This document shows positions 19,102 through 27,960 of a DNA stretch of 64,000 nucleotides, one piece after another (within the stretch, counting starts at the first letter, position 1; each line of letters begins with the position of its first letter). The notes under the pieces are model-generated. The model had not been told where the DNA came from. It worked only from the letters and a program-made list of their open reading frames with translations, and did no database searches. The position numbers and the translations under genes were made by a program. This stretch comes from Pricia mediterranea (GTDB lineage Bacteria > Bacteroidota > Bacteroidia > Flavobacteriales > Flavobacteriaceae), in NCBI RefSeq assembly GCF_032248455.1, contig NZ_JAVTTP010000001.1, positions 3,942,001 through 4,006,000 on the forward strand, written 5' to 3'.

Positions 19102-20289
19102 TTACTTTTCGACGCGATTTTCATCGAAGGACGAGGGCAATAGCTTAGGTATCATCTTGATAAATATGGGCAGAAGCACCGCTCCCCCGGGGAGTATAAA
19201 TATGGCCAACGAGGGGATGCTTTTAAATATGTCGATCAATTGGTTCTGGACACGTTTTTTCTCTTCCGGGGAAAGGTCCTTGACGGTGGATTTAGATAAT
19301 AAAAAGACCAGTTCCTTGCTTTCGGAAAGCTCTTTTTGCAAGCGTTTGCTATTTCTGAGGATGAGCTTGTTGACCACCTTGACCATACTGTCATAAAGTT
19401 GTACGGCGGCGTTGGTATCCTTCAAAAAAGGGATGCTGTCGGCATTCTTCGCGAAAAAGGATTTCGTCTCGTCCATCGATCGGGCTACCTGTCCATCACT
19501 GAAACCAAGATTCTTGCCGAGATCGAAGATAAACTCCGACTCGCTGTATCCCAACGACTTGTCTTCCCAGACGGTCATACAGGCAATGTCGAGTAAATAA
19601 CGATGCTCGTACCTATCGCCATCGATCTGTAATTTTTCGCGGTACGTTCCATCAAAGCGCTTGGCATCGCTGGCGATAAAGCTAAGTGAGGCTGCGAACA
19701 GTTCGGCCAAGCGCTCATCGCTTTTGCTCTTTTCTTTCGAGCTCAATGCATGATAGCTGATATTGATGGTGAGATATTCCAGCGATTCCGCTTCCTTTCT
19801 TATTTCCCTCGATCCCCCGAGGTAACGTTTGAAAAGGAATATGTCAAGACATAAAAGAGAATTCGTGATGATACGGTTAAAGGTCTTGCTGATTAGATTG
19901 TCCGCCAAATAGACCCTGGAATCTATTAGTTTTTCGAGCTGTGCGGAGGTCTTACTGCCAGTAAGTATTTTATTGAGCAACGAACTATGACTGACCTTCA
20001 GGTCTTTGTAGAATTGAAATACAAGGGATAGAAAGCGCTCGAAATCGGACTCCCGGGTCTGTAGCCTAAACGTACCGTACAAGGCATTCAATAAGTTGAC
20101 TTTCGCCATTTCATCTTCGGATAAAGAGTGCTCAGGCGTTATAAAGTCGGGAATCGCGATATTGATTCCATATACGAACCCTGTTTTTTTCAACGTATCG
20201 TAGAGCGCCGTAAAATCTTGAAAGGAAACCGCATCCCCTGATACAAGGAAGCCAAATTTATTGATCCAGCCGGATCCGGAGGGGTTCAT
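19102..20289 (-). CDS. LETM1-related, biofilm-associated-type protein
   Basis: 395 residues without a signal peptide. Most of the chain is helical with no motif I can name. The C-terminal 80 residues (SKSTVKDLSPEEKKRVQNQL, then a hydrophobic SLAIFILPGGAVLLPIFIKM and IPKLLPSSF) match the LETM1-like membrane motif used to name a Bacteroidota family of 'LETM1-related biofilm-associated' proteins. In mitochondria LETM1 is involved in cation/proton homeostasis; the bacterial role is unknown to me. Its position next to the CpsB phosphatase agrees with a surface-polysaccharide or biofilm connection. Confidence 0.75.
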   Translation of the reverse strand: MNPSGSGWINKFGFLVSGDAVSFQDFTALYDTLKKTGFVYGINIAIPDFITPEHSLSEDEMAKVNLLNALYGTFRLQTRESDFERFLSLVFQFYKDLKVSHSSLLNKILTGSKTSAQLEKLIDSRVYLADNLISKTFNRIITNSLLCLDIFLFKRYLGGSREIRKEAESLEYLTINISYHALSSKEKSKSDERLAELFAASLSFIASDAKRFDGTYREKLQIDGDRYEHRYLLDIACMTVWEDKSLGYSESEFIFDLGKNLGFSDGQVARSMDETKSFFAKNADSIPFLKDTNAAVQLYDSMVKVVNKLILRNSKRLQKELSESKELVFLLSKSTVKDLSPEEKKRVQNQLIDIFKSIPSLAIFILPGGAVLLPIFIKMIPKLLPSSFDENRVEK

Positions 20290-20694
20290 AAGAGATGTAT
20301 TAAAGGTGGCAAATTACTACAAAATCACCAAACGGGTTCAGTTTTTAGAAGTAAACCAACTCTCTCCCCGGCACGGGCTTGATACCGGCATTCTGACAAA
20401 ATTTGCCATACAATACCACTGTATTGTTGAAAAATTATTCATTTTTTATGAAATGCTTAACTATTTTGTAGGAAATTACAATCTCATTAGCTAATTTTAC
20501 GCATACATATGTGAATTAGTGTTTAGAAAATCCCTAATTAGGGAGTCTAAGTTCGATAAACATTCATCTGGGAGTAGAATAATCCCCCTAAACTACTGGT
20601 TAAATGATTTATTTGCTGTTTTGTTCTTGGCTTATCTTGATGTGTTATCTATTTTATCGGGTATTTGTGGCCCGTAGAGCCCTGCGAAAGTTGC
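20290..20694. other. intergenic region between LETM1-related and DUF547 genes
   Basis: A 405-bp AT-rich stretch between two minus-strand genes. It contains the 5' region of the LETM1-related gene and, on the plus strand, a 35-codon ORF (20604-20711, listed separately). Otherwise I see no gene and no clear terminator. Confidence 0.5.
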
Positions 20695-20711
20695 TTAAAA
20701 CTCGAAAGTAA
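20604..20711 (+). CDS. candidate small single-span membrane protein (35 aa)
   Basis: ATG at 20604, TAA at 20709. The product starts MIYLLFCSWLILMCYLFY, one continuous hydrophobic span, and ends with a strongly basic tail containing ARRALRKLL and KTRK. That layout (a membrane helix followed by a positive cytoplasmic tail) is what real small membrane proteins look like. It lies alone in a 405-bp gap and its last 17 bases overlap the 3' end of the convergent DUF547 gene. No ribosome-binding site or exact promoter box is visible, and I know no family for it. Could be chance. Confidence 0.35.
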   Translation: MIYLLFCSWLILMCYLFYRVFVARRALRKLLKTRK

Positions 20712-21486
20712 AGTTATCGAGATCTAAGGTCCAGTCGTATTCCTTGTAGGTAACGTCTATTTGTTCCGTTCTGGGGATAATCCCGTAGTGCAAGAGAATA
20801 TCTTTCACCCCGCTTTCAAATCCGAAATCGCCCCGGAACCAGCTGAACAAGGGAGTGGTCCGTACTTCGCCCTTCGTGGAACTATATTCGGATATTCGTT
20901 GTAGAAAGGACTTCGCCCCGTTCTCGAATTGCCGCTCTAAAATTTCGGGTCTGTAAATAGCGACAGGCGGACAGTCTATAGCCCCGCAGTTCAGGGCAAA
21001 ATGGATCCGGTAGTCGGGTTCTTCTACCCGAAGTCTGCGTTCGAACTCGTCGGGAAACCACTTCCGTACGATGCCCCCGCCCAATTTCCACTGCGATTTT
21101 CTGATAATGCCGTGTTCGATCTTATCGAAGGATACCATCCGGCCCGCAAGAGGAATCCGTTCATTTTCAAAAAATGCATCCCTATCTCGATACAGGTCGG
21201 GATTTTCGGAGAGTAGTACCTGGATGTAGGCATTGTAGATATTGATCCAGAAAGCCAGCTTTTCACGATCCGTTCCCAGTCCCTCTTCCAAATCTTCCAA
21301 GGTGGTCTGGTACAGTTGCGTCCGGATGTCCAATGTGCTGCGTCCTTTTTTGATGTTTGTAAGAAACTGTTCCGAAAGCGCATTAAAATCAGAAATCTCC
21401 GTATTCGGATTCTGGGCGCGTACCGGGCTACATCCCAATAAAACCGATAAAAAAATAACGAGGTGTCTAAATTGCGATACGTCCAT
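20695..21486 (-). CDS. DUF547 domain protein, exported
   Basis: 263 residues. The N-terminus has a hydrophobic signal with LLGC (possible lipobox, Cys about 18) followed by SPVRAQ, so it may be either a lipoprotein or cleaved by signal peptidase I. The DUF547 domain is recognisable from REKLAFWINIYNAYIQVLL, FDKIEHGIIR and FALNCGAIDCPP. The family has a papain-like circularly permuted fold by prediction; its substrate is not known. Its start faces the phospholipase gene across a 157-bp divergent gap. Confidence 0.85.
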   Translation of the reverse strand: MDVSQFRHLVIFLSVLLGCSPVRAQNPNTEISDFNALSEQFLTNIKKGRSTLDIRTQLYQTTLEDLEEGLGTDREKLAFWINIYNAYIQVLLSENPDLYRDRDAFFENERIPLAGRMVSFDKIEHGIIRKSQWKLGGGIVRKWFPDEFERRLRVEEPDYRIHFALNCGAIDCPPVAIYRPEILERQFENGAKSFLQRISEYSSTKGEVRTTPLFSWFRGDFGFESGVKDILLHYGIIPRTEQIDVTYKEYDWTLDLDNFTFEF

Positions 21487-21620
21487 GTGCCAGTTGTATG
21501 TTTATGGGGGCCCGTGCTTGAGGGTGCCGGACCGTTAATAGTGGCCCCGCCTACGCGGGATAAAATCGTAAACCGACCAAAATTTACCTCAATACGAGTA
21601 ACGATACTTGGCTACGGTCG

Positions 21621-21628
21621 TATATTTG
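21621..21628 (+). promoter_or_regulatory. candidate promoter -7 box of pldA
   Basis: TATATTTG exactly matches TAnnTTTG and ends 15 bp before the ATG at 21644. It supports ATG 21644 rather than the upstream TTG 21608 as start. No TTG with ideal -33 spacing. Confidence 0.45.
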
Positions 21629-21643
21629 CCGCAAAAATTGGCT

Positions 21644-22492
21644 ATGTTGCTACGGCGTGTGCTAAGATCAATTTCCATTCCCCTGATTGTCCTACTTTTC
21701 GTGCCAATTGTTCATGCGCAGGGCATCACCCGGCAAGCATTCAAAGACTCCGTTCAAAACCTGCCCTACTTTTCCATCCATAAAGATAATTATTTTATCA
21801 GCGGGACGCCTACCAATACTTCCATCAATAGCAACACCGCCAATGCCAAGTACCAGATCAGCTTTAAGCAGATGATTACCAGAAGTGCGCTGCCTTTCGA
21901 TACCTATCTCTTTGTAACATACAGCCAAAAGGCATTTTGGGATGTGTACAAGGAATCCTATCCTTTTCGGGAGATCAACTTCAATCCTACCATAGGGGTA
22001 GGAAAGGCCATTTTTGACAAAAATGACAGGCTAAAAGGGGTCGGGTCGGTCTATTTTGAACACGAATCCAATGGAAGGGACAGTATATTCTCAAGAAGCT
22101 GGAACCGATTGAGCCTTGAATATACTACCGAGTTCGGCGACAGATTGCGCGCCCGTGGAAAAGTTTGGTTGCCGTTTTCCTACAAGGAAGGCAATTCGGA
22201 TATCTTGGACTACAGGGGTCTGGGAGAGCTTCAGCTATCGTACGAGGTCAAACCGGACAAGCTCTATATCGAGGTGCTTTTGAGAAAAGGGTTGACCTGG
22301 GATACAAAAGGTGCCTTCAGGCCCCGGATCTACTTTAATCCATTTAGAAGAAATATTGCCAATCAATATCTCATGATGGAGTGGTACGTGGGGCAGGCCG
22401 AGAGCCTTATGGACTACAAACCTTTTACGAGCATGGTACGGATCGGTTATGTCATAAAAAGTAACGAGCTTAGTTTGCTGAAAGGAAAATAA
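21644..22492 (+). CDS. pldA: outer-membrane phospholipase A
   Basis: 282 residues from ATG 21644, with a signal peptide (LIVLLFVPIVHAQ, about 26 residues). The OMPLA catalytic set is intact: FEHESNGRDS with His140 and Ser142, and SRSWNR with Asn154, the same spacing as His142/Ser144/Asn156 of the E. coli enzyme. TYSQKAFWDVY and SYPFREINFNP are also conserved. It is a 12-stranded outer-membrane barrel that hydrolyses phospholipids that have strayed into the outer leaflet. The two genes that follow (acyltransferase, barrel protein) run in the same direction with short gaps, suggesting an envelope operon. Confidence 0.9.
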   Translation: MLLRRVLRSISIPLIVLLFVPIVHAQGITRQAFKDSVQNLPYFSIHKDNYFISGTPTNTSINSNTANAKYQISFKQMITRSALPFDTYLFVTYSQKAFWDVYKESYPFREINFNPTIGVGKAIFDKNDRLKGVGSVYFEHESNGRDSIFSRSWNRLSLEYTTEFGDRLRARGKVWLPFSYKEGNSDILDYRGLGELQLSYEVKPDKLYIEVLLRKGLTWDTKGAFRPRIYFNPFRRNIANQYLMMEWYVGQAESLMDYKPFTSMVRIGYVIKSNELSLLKGK

Positions 22493-22517
22493 ATAACTTA
22501 TCGGTTAAATCGATGGA

Positions 22518-23405
22518 ATGAAGTTCAAATTCTTCCCTTTCTACCTGTTGTCCCTGCTGCCGATGCGGATTCTGTACTGGTTGTCGGACCTCATTTACCT
22601 TGTGGTATATCGAGGTATCGGCTATCGACGGAACGTAGTGCGCGAAAACCTTAAAAATGCCTTTCCGGATACCTCTAGGCAAGACCTCTTGGATATCGAA
22701 AAAAAATTCTATCGGCACTTCTGTGAAGTGGCGGTCGAGGCGATAAAAACCCTGACCATCAGTGAAAAACAGGTGAAGAAACGTTTGGTGATCCGCAATC
22801 CCGAATTGCTACGGGACCTACTGGAGAAAGGTCAAAGTATTTTAATGTACACGGCCCATCAGGGGAATTGGGAATGGTTGGTATATTTGCCCCTGTATTT
22901 TGATTATACTTCCTATACGTTCTATCGGCCATTGCAGAACACCTACTTCAACGAACTGTTCCTGCTCATGCGCGAACGTTTCGGGGTCATCTGTGTGGAA
23001 TCGAATAAGGGGTATCGGACAATCCTGAAACAGGATAGAAAAAATAGTCCGGTAATGAACTGCGTGATCGGTGATCAGAGTCCCAAATCAAGCGACGCCA
23101 AGCAGTGGACGCATTTCATGCACAGGGAGACCGCTTTTTTTGTAGGGGCGGAACGGATTGCTGAAAAAACGGATTCTACGGTGATTTTTCCTAGCTTTAT
23201 CCAAGTAAAGCGGGGCCGTTACGAGCTACAGCTCGAAGTTGTTGAAAAAAAATACGGGGAACACGGTAATTTTAGTTTTATCAACGGCTACGCGGAACTT
23301 TTGGAAAAAGCAATTATTAGACAACCCGAACTTTGGCTGTGGAGCCATCGTCGGTGGAAGTTGAGCACATCGGCCTCGAACGACCAACCTACCAACAAAA
23401 AATGA
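22518..23405 (+). CDS. lipid A biosynthesis acyltransferase, LpxL/HtrB family
   Basis: 295 residues. A hydrophobic N-terminal anchor (residues about 5-35) is followed by GYRRNVVRENLKNAFP, and the catalytic HX4E motif appears as HQGNWE near residue 115. IGDQSPKSSDAKQW and LWSHRRWK near the C-terminus are typical of the family. It transfers an acyl chain to the lipid A precursor at the inner membrane. It lies 25 bp after pldA and 3 bp before the barrel protein gene. Confidence 0.9.
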   Translation: MKFKFFPFYLLSLLPMRILYWLSDLIYLVVYRGIGYRRNVVRENLKNAFPDTSRQDLLDIEKKFYRHFCEVAVEAIKTLTISEKQVKKRLVIRNPELLRDLLEKGQSILMYTAHQGNWEWLVYLPLYFDYTSYTFYRPLQNTYFNELFLLMRERFGVICVESNKGYRTILKQDRKNSPVMNCVIGDQSPKSSDAKQWTHFMHRETAFFVGAERIAEKTDSTVIFPSFIQVKRGRYELQLEVVEKKYGEHGNFSFINGYAELLEKAIIRQPELWLWSHRRWKLSTSASNDQPTNKK

Positions 23406-23408
23406 TTT

Positions 23409-26400
23409 ATGCGACCTAAACCTAATGGAGTTATTGGTTTTCTGTGTTTAATATGGTTCGTCCACGGCCTTACCGCCCAACAAACCGAAATTTCAAGTCT
23501 CGAGCGTACCAAGGTCCCAAATTCGGAAAGATTCCGTGAGATTTCACATCGTTTTTACCTGATTTCCAATATTGGCAACGTTCCGATATCCGAAGCGGAG
23601 GCGATGATCGGGGAAATCAACCAACGGTCAGGTCAAGATACGGAAGCTACCTTGTTGGTTATCGGCAATGTTCTTACTGAGGAGGGATTCCCTTCCAAAA
23701 ATTCCGAACAGGAAAAGGCCAAGGTCCGGCTTGAAAAATTGATGGCCGCTTGGGACGGGTTCAACGGCGGGGTCATCTTGACCCCGGGCAAAAACGAATG
23801 GGTCAGGGACGCGCCCAAGAGCATCGACGAGCTGGAATCTTTTCTTCAGGACAATAGCAAGGCAAAATTCTGGCCCAATGACGGCTGTTCGCTCGAACGC
23901 GAAACCATTAACGACGAGGTCGTACTCGAAATGGTGGATTCCCAATGGTTTCTGGAAGATTGGGACGACCACGCCTATATGAACCGCAAATGCGAGCATA
24001 AGACCCGGGAAGAATTCTTGGCGGAATTTAAGGATGATATTAAGGATAGCCAGGGCAAGACCGTGGTCGTCGCCGTATATCAACCGGTAATGACCAATAC
24101 TAAATCTTCCCTAATCGATAAACTGGGGGGCTTTAGTCCCAATACCTTCGAAAACAGCCAAAATTCATGGCTTCGAGGCCGATTGGAAACCATTGCCAGC
24201 CAATTTCAAGATGTCATATTCGTTTCTGGAAAAGACCGCAACCTACAGTATCTTGAAGATGACGGCATTCCGCAGATCATCAGCGGTGCCTTGGGAAACA
24301 CGGAAAAAACGGGAGCCGTGGACGACGGGCATTTCGCGTCTGAGAAAAACGGCTACGCCCAACTTACGATTTTTAAGGACGGAAGCTCGGAGGTGGAATT
24401 CGTTTCCATTGAAAATGGCGCTTCCAAAAGGCTGTTCACGAAGCAAATAAAACGGGAACGTCCAGTTTTGGCCGATATGTCCTTTCCCGAAAAAACGGAT
24501 GCCACCACTCAAATGGCCTCTATTTATACCCCGGAGGAAACCGATAAAAGCGGACTGTTTAAATGGATGTGGGGCGACCACTACCGAAGTTTATATAGTA
24601 AAAAGGTCGAGGCGCCCATTTTGCATCTCGACGAACTGCCGAACGGGGTAAGACCCATCTCGGAAGGCGGCGGCACCCAGTCGAGATCGCTCAGGCTTAT
24701 CGACGATAACGAACACGAATACACGCTACGCGCCCTGCGCAAGAGTGCGGTGCGCTTTATTCAGGCCACTGCCATACGAGACCATTATGTCGAGGATTAC
24801 CTTGAAAATACGTTGGCCGAGCGCATTCTGCTTGATTTTTATACCACCTCGCATCCGTACGCGCAGTTTGCCATGCCGAAACTATCAAAATCCCTGAATA
24901 TCTTGCACGCCAACCCCAGCGTGTATTATGTGCCAAGACAAGAGGGGCTCGGCATCTATAGTGATGCGTACGGGGATGCGCTCTTTATGCTGGAGGAGCA
25001 TGCGGGGGACGAAAACAAGGCGTTCGAAACCTTTGGTCGACCCGATGATATCCTGAGCACGGCGGACCTGCGATTGGCCCTGAGGGAGACCAAGGATGCT
25101 TTTGTCGATCAAGCGGCCTACATTCGCGCCCGTCTTTTGGACCAATTGACCGGTAATTGGGACCGCCATCAAGATCAATGGCGATGGGCGGAGTTCGAAA
25201 CGGAAGAGGGCAAGAAAAGATACGAGGTGATTCCCCGAGATTGGGACCAGACCTTCCCGAAGTATGACGGACCGATTATTTCCCTTCTTAAATTTTCCTT
25301 TCCCGTCCTCCGGAAGATGCAAAGCTTTGATGCGGACATCAAGAACGTCAAATGGTTCAACCTTTCGGGCTATCCCTTGGATAAGATGTTCATTACTACG
25401 GCCGAATGGCCCGTCTGGAAGTCCCAGATAGACTACATCCAAGAAAACCTTACCGATAGGGCCATCGATTCCGCCTTCGCTGCCTTGCCCGAAAAAGCAC
25501 AGGACAGCAGCATCGTACGGATCAAGGAAAATCTACGGGCCAGACGGGATAATTTAGAAAACATCGCCCGTAGGTACTACGATTACCTGACCGATTTTCA
25601 GGTAGTCAAGGGCACCGAAGACGATGATGCCTTTTTGATAGAACGAAAGCCGAACGGTAGAACGGCGATTTCGATCATGAAGGAGGGCGACACCGTCTTC
25701 AAGAACACATACGACGCTGAAAAAACCGATGAAATATGGGTGTACGGGCTTGATGGCAACGATACGTTTAAAATCGTAGGCAAGGGTAAAAAAAAGATAA
25801 AGCTCAATGTGATGGGGGGCGCGAAAAGCGATACCTATGATTTTGAAAATCCCCGAAAAGTAAAACTATATGACTATAAAAGTAAGGACATAACGATTAC
25901 CAACCCGAAATCGAAAAAATGGCTCACTGATTCTTACGACGTCAATACCTACGATTACCGGAAAAGAAAGTACACCGAAAATGTGCTGCTTCCCAGGGTG
26001 GGATACGACGGAGATACCGGGTTTCGAATCGGACTTCAAGACCGGTTCAGAACCTATGGACTTGCGAACAACCCCTTCAGCACCCAACATACCGTAGGGG
26101 CGGAATATTATTTTGCTACGACGGGCTTCGCCCTAGCGTACACCCCCGAATTCGCCCATGTCTTCAAAAACTGGAACCTCGGGTTCGACTTGGGTTATGC
26201 GAGCCCCAATTTTACCATGAATTACTTTGGCAGGGGTAACGGTAGTAGTTATGATAGTGAGAACCGCGACCGGGATTACAATCGGGTACGTATCCGGCAG
26301 TGGTCGGCATCACCCTATCTGGTACATACCCGAAACGGAAGCAGCTTCACTTTGAGAACCAAGTTGGAGGCGAAAAAAGTTTCCGATGATAACGAGCGCT

Positions 26401-27014
26401 ATATTGGGCAGGTCTTTTCTTCCGTCAACGATGTCTATGATCAACAGCGCTACCTAACGGCCGCGGCGGGGTACGCTTACGAGAATATCGATAATCCCGC
26501 TTTCCCCGCCCGGGGCATGAAATTCGATATGGAGCTAGGTTACACCGCCAATCTTGAGGGGAACACCAACCGCTTCGGATATGTGAAGCCGTCCTTGACG
26601 CTGATGTATCCCCTACATCCCAGTAAAATTGCCGTATTGGCTACCAAAATTGCGGGACATGCGATCATAGGGAATACCTATGAGTTCTACCACGCGGCCC
26701 TTTTAGGGGGCAACCATAGCTTACGCGCTTATCGGAACGAGAGGTTCAATGGCCAGACCGCCTTTTATCAAAGTACGGATTTGCGGGTGGGCATCTCTAG
26801 GTTCAGGACCAATTTTATTCCCATACAGATCGGGGTGAGTGCCGGTTTCGACTACGGTAGGGTATGGTCCGATAATGACCAATCGGAAAAATGGCACAAC
26901 GATTTCGGCGGATCGATCTGGGTCACGGGCTTTAGCGCCTTGACCGGTAACCTCGGTTTCTACCACGGAAACGAGGGCAATCGTTTTCAGGCCAGTCTTG
27001 GGTTCAACTTCTAA
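23409..27014 (+). CDS. phosphoesterase-like / Omp85-type barrel protein with degenerate active site
   Basis: 1201 residues with a signal peptide ending GLTAQ (about 24). Residues about 45-300 follow the layout of the calcineurin-like metallophosphoesterases often fused to barrels in Bacteroidota, but each metal-ligand motif is altered: SNIGN for GDAGN, GNVLTEEG for GDNxYxxG, GKNEW for GNHDW, YQPVMTN for HHPxxxx, GKDRNLQ for GHDHNLQ. The flanking GCSLERE and MVDSQWFLEDW are kept. The C-terminal part (about 860-1201) looks like a surface-antigen/Omp85 barrel, ending in SLGFNF with a terminal aromatic. The head is probably a non-catalytic domain exposed on an outer-membrane barrel. Three bases separate it from the acyltransferase. 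Confidence 0.82.
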   Translation: MRPKPNGVIGFLCLIWFVHGLTAQQTEISSLERTKVPNSERFREISHRFYLISNIGNVPISEAEAMIGEINQRSGQDTEATLLVIGNVLTEEGFPSKNSEQEKAKVRLEKLMAAWDGFNGGVILTPGKNEWVRDAPKSIDELESFLQDNSKAKFWPNDGCSLERETINDEVVLEMVDSQWFLEDWDDHAYMNRKCEHKTREEFLAEFKDDIKDSQGKTVVVAVYQPVMTNTKSSLIDKLGGFSPNTFENSQNSWLRGRLETIASQFQDVIFVSGKDRNLQYLEDDGIPQIISGALGNTEKTGAVDDGHFASEKNGYAQLTIFKDGSSEVEFVSIENGASKRLFTKQIKRERPVLADMSFPEKTDATTQMASIYTPEETDKSGLFKWMWGDHYRSLYSKKVEAPILHLDELPNGVRPISEGGGTQSRSLRLIDDNEHEYTLRALRKSAVRFIQATAIRDHYVEDYLENTLAERILLDFYTTSHPYAQFAMPKLSKSLNILHANPSVYYVPRQEGLGIYSDAYGDALFMLEEHAGDENKAFETFGRPDDILSTADLRLALRETKDAFVDQAAYIRARLLDQLTGNWDRHQDQWRWAEFETEEGKKRYEVIPRDWDQTFPKYDGPIISLLKFSFPVLRKMQSFDADIKNVKWFNLSGYPLDKMFITTAEWPVWKSQIDYIQENLTDRAIDSAFAALPEKAQDSSIVRIKENLRARRDNLENIARRYYDYLTDFQVVKGTEDDDAFLIERKPNGRTAISIMKEGDTVFKNTYDAEKTDEIWVYGLDGNDTFKIVGKGKKKIKLNVMGGAKSDTYDFENPRKVKLYDYKSKDITITNPKSKKWLTDSYDVNTYDYRKRKYTENVLLPRVGYDGDTGFRIGLQDRFRTYGLANNPFSTQHTVGAEYYFATTGFALAYTPEFAHVFKNWNLGFDLGYASPNFTMNYFGRGNGSSYDSENRDRDYNRVRIRQWSASPYLVHTRNGSSFTLRTKLEAKKVSDDNERYIGQVFSSVNDVYDQQRYLTAAAGYAYENIDNPAFPARGMKFDMELGYTANLEGNTNRFGYVKPSLTLMYPLHPSKIAVLATKIAGHAIIGNTYEFYHAALLGGNHSLRAYRNERFNGQTAFYQSTDLRVGISRFRTNFIPIQIGVSAGFDYGRVWSDNDQSEKWHNDFGGSIWVTGFSALTGNLGFYHGNEGNRFQASLGFNF

Positions 27015-27062
27015 TATTTGTTCACAAGAACACCTGACCGATTTGAATGAACGCTTTCACGT

Positions 27063-27102
27063 AGAGCCTCTCGATTCCGCTCGAGACAGGCTTAATCGAG
27101 AT
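27063..27102. repeat. palindromic intergenic repeat, copy i
   Basis: TCTCGATT (27069-27076) and AATCGAGA (27094-27101) are perfect inverted arms around CCGCTCGAGACAGG. It lies between the convergent barrel protein and anti-sigma genes. The core aligns with the copy at 34640-34686 and with the in-frame insert in purL. Confidence 0.7.
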
Positions 27103-27147
27103 GTTTTGGTTCGGGCTTTCGACATGCTCGTTGGAACCTTGTAACTT

Positions 27148-27960
27148 TCACGAAGAGGAAACGGCACCAAGGGTGTAGAGCTGCTCCATGGTGGGGGCTT
27201 CACTGCCGCCGGCAGGTTCAAGCGTGATTCCGAACGCCTCGGACTCGTTGGGATTGTTCAGGGTGAACACCTTGTTTTCGTCCGCAGCAAAATCCTCAAG
27301 AAGCCCGACGCTTGTGGGGGTGAGGGGGTCCATTTTTAGGGACCATACCTGATAGACCATATCTTCGGGCGGTTCGGGCAGGCCTTGGGCGTCGATGAGC
27401 ACTTTGTTCTGCTCTTTGTTCCAATACGCCTTCGCGTAGGCATCCGGCGAAACCTCTTGGCCTCCTAGCGGGATGACGCTGACGTTTTTATCCCTCAGTT
27501 CCTCCAACAGCGTTTCGGTATTGGCAAGGGAATTCCGGGCCTCGAAAATTTGCTGTTCCAACACTTCATACTGTCCCTTGACGGTTTGGATTTCCGATTT
27601 GAGCTGGTCGTTCTGAACGTAGAACCAGACCAGTCCAGCGCCGAAAAGTAGTGCGGCAGCCCACCCAATATAGGCCGACAGGTTCGATTTGCGTTCCTTT
27701 GGCAACTGTACGACCTGGGTCTCTGTTTTTCCTGTATCCCCGATGCGTGCCTGTACGTCTTCGAAACCTTTGCGCTCGCTGTAGTTGGGGGCCACGGTTT
27801 TGGTCAGTTCGAGAATTGCCGCTTCAATGGCAAGAATTTCCCGCTTGATTTCAGGGTGTTCCAAGGCAAGCTGGTATACCTCTACATTTTCCTCTTCCGA
27901 TAACAATCCTGCTACGTAAAGTTCCAACACCCCTGATGCTATGTATTCCTTTATTTCCAT
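27148..27960 (-). CDS. anti-sigma factor, RskA family
   Basis: 270 residues. The N-terminal cytoplasmic zone begins IKEYIASGVLELYVAGLL, one transmembrane helix lies near residues 96-112 (AYIGWAAALLFGAGLVWFYV), a coiled-coil stalk follows, and the periplasmic RskA domain shows YWNKEQNKVLIDAQGLPEPP and YQVWSLK. It should hold the sigma factor encoded immediately upstream inactive until an envelope signal releases it. Its start overlaps the sigma gene by 10 bases. Confidence 0.9.
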   Translation of the reverse strand: MEIKEYIASGVLELYVAGLLSEEENVEVYQLALEHPEIKREILAIEAAILELTKTVAPNYSERKGFEDVQARIGDTGKTETQVVQLPKERKSNLSAYIGWAAALLFGAGLVWFYVQNDQLKSEIQTVKGQYEVLEQQIFEARNSLANTETLLEELRDKNVSVIPLGGQEVSPDAYAKAYWNKEQNKVLIDAQGLPEPPEDMVYQVWSLKMDPLTPTSVGLLEDFAADENKVFTLNNPNESEAFGITLEPAGGSEAPTMEQLYTLGAVSSS

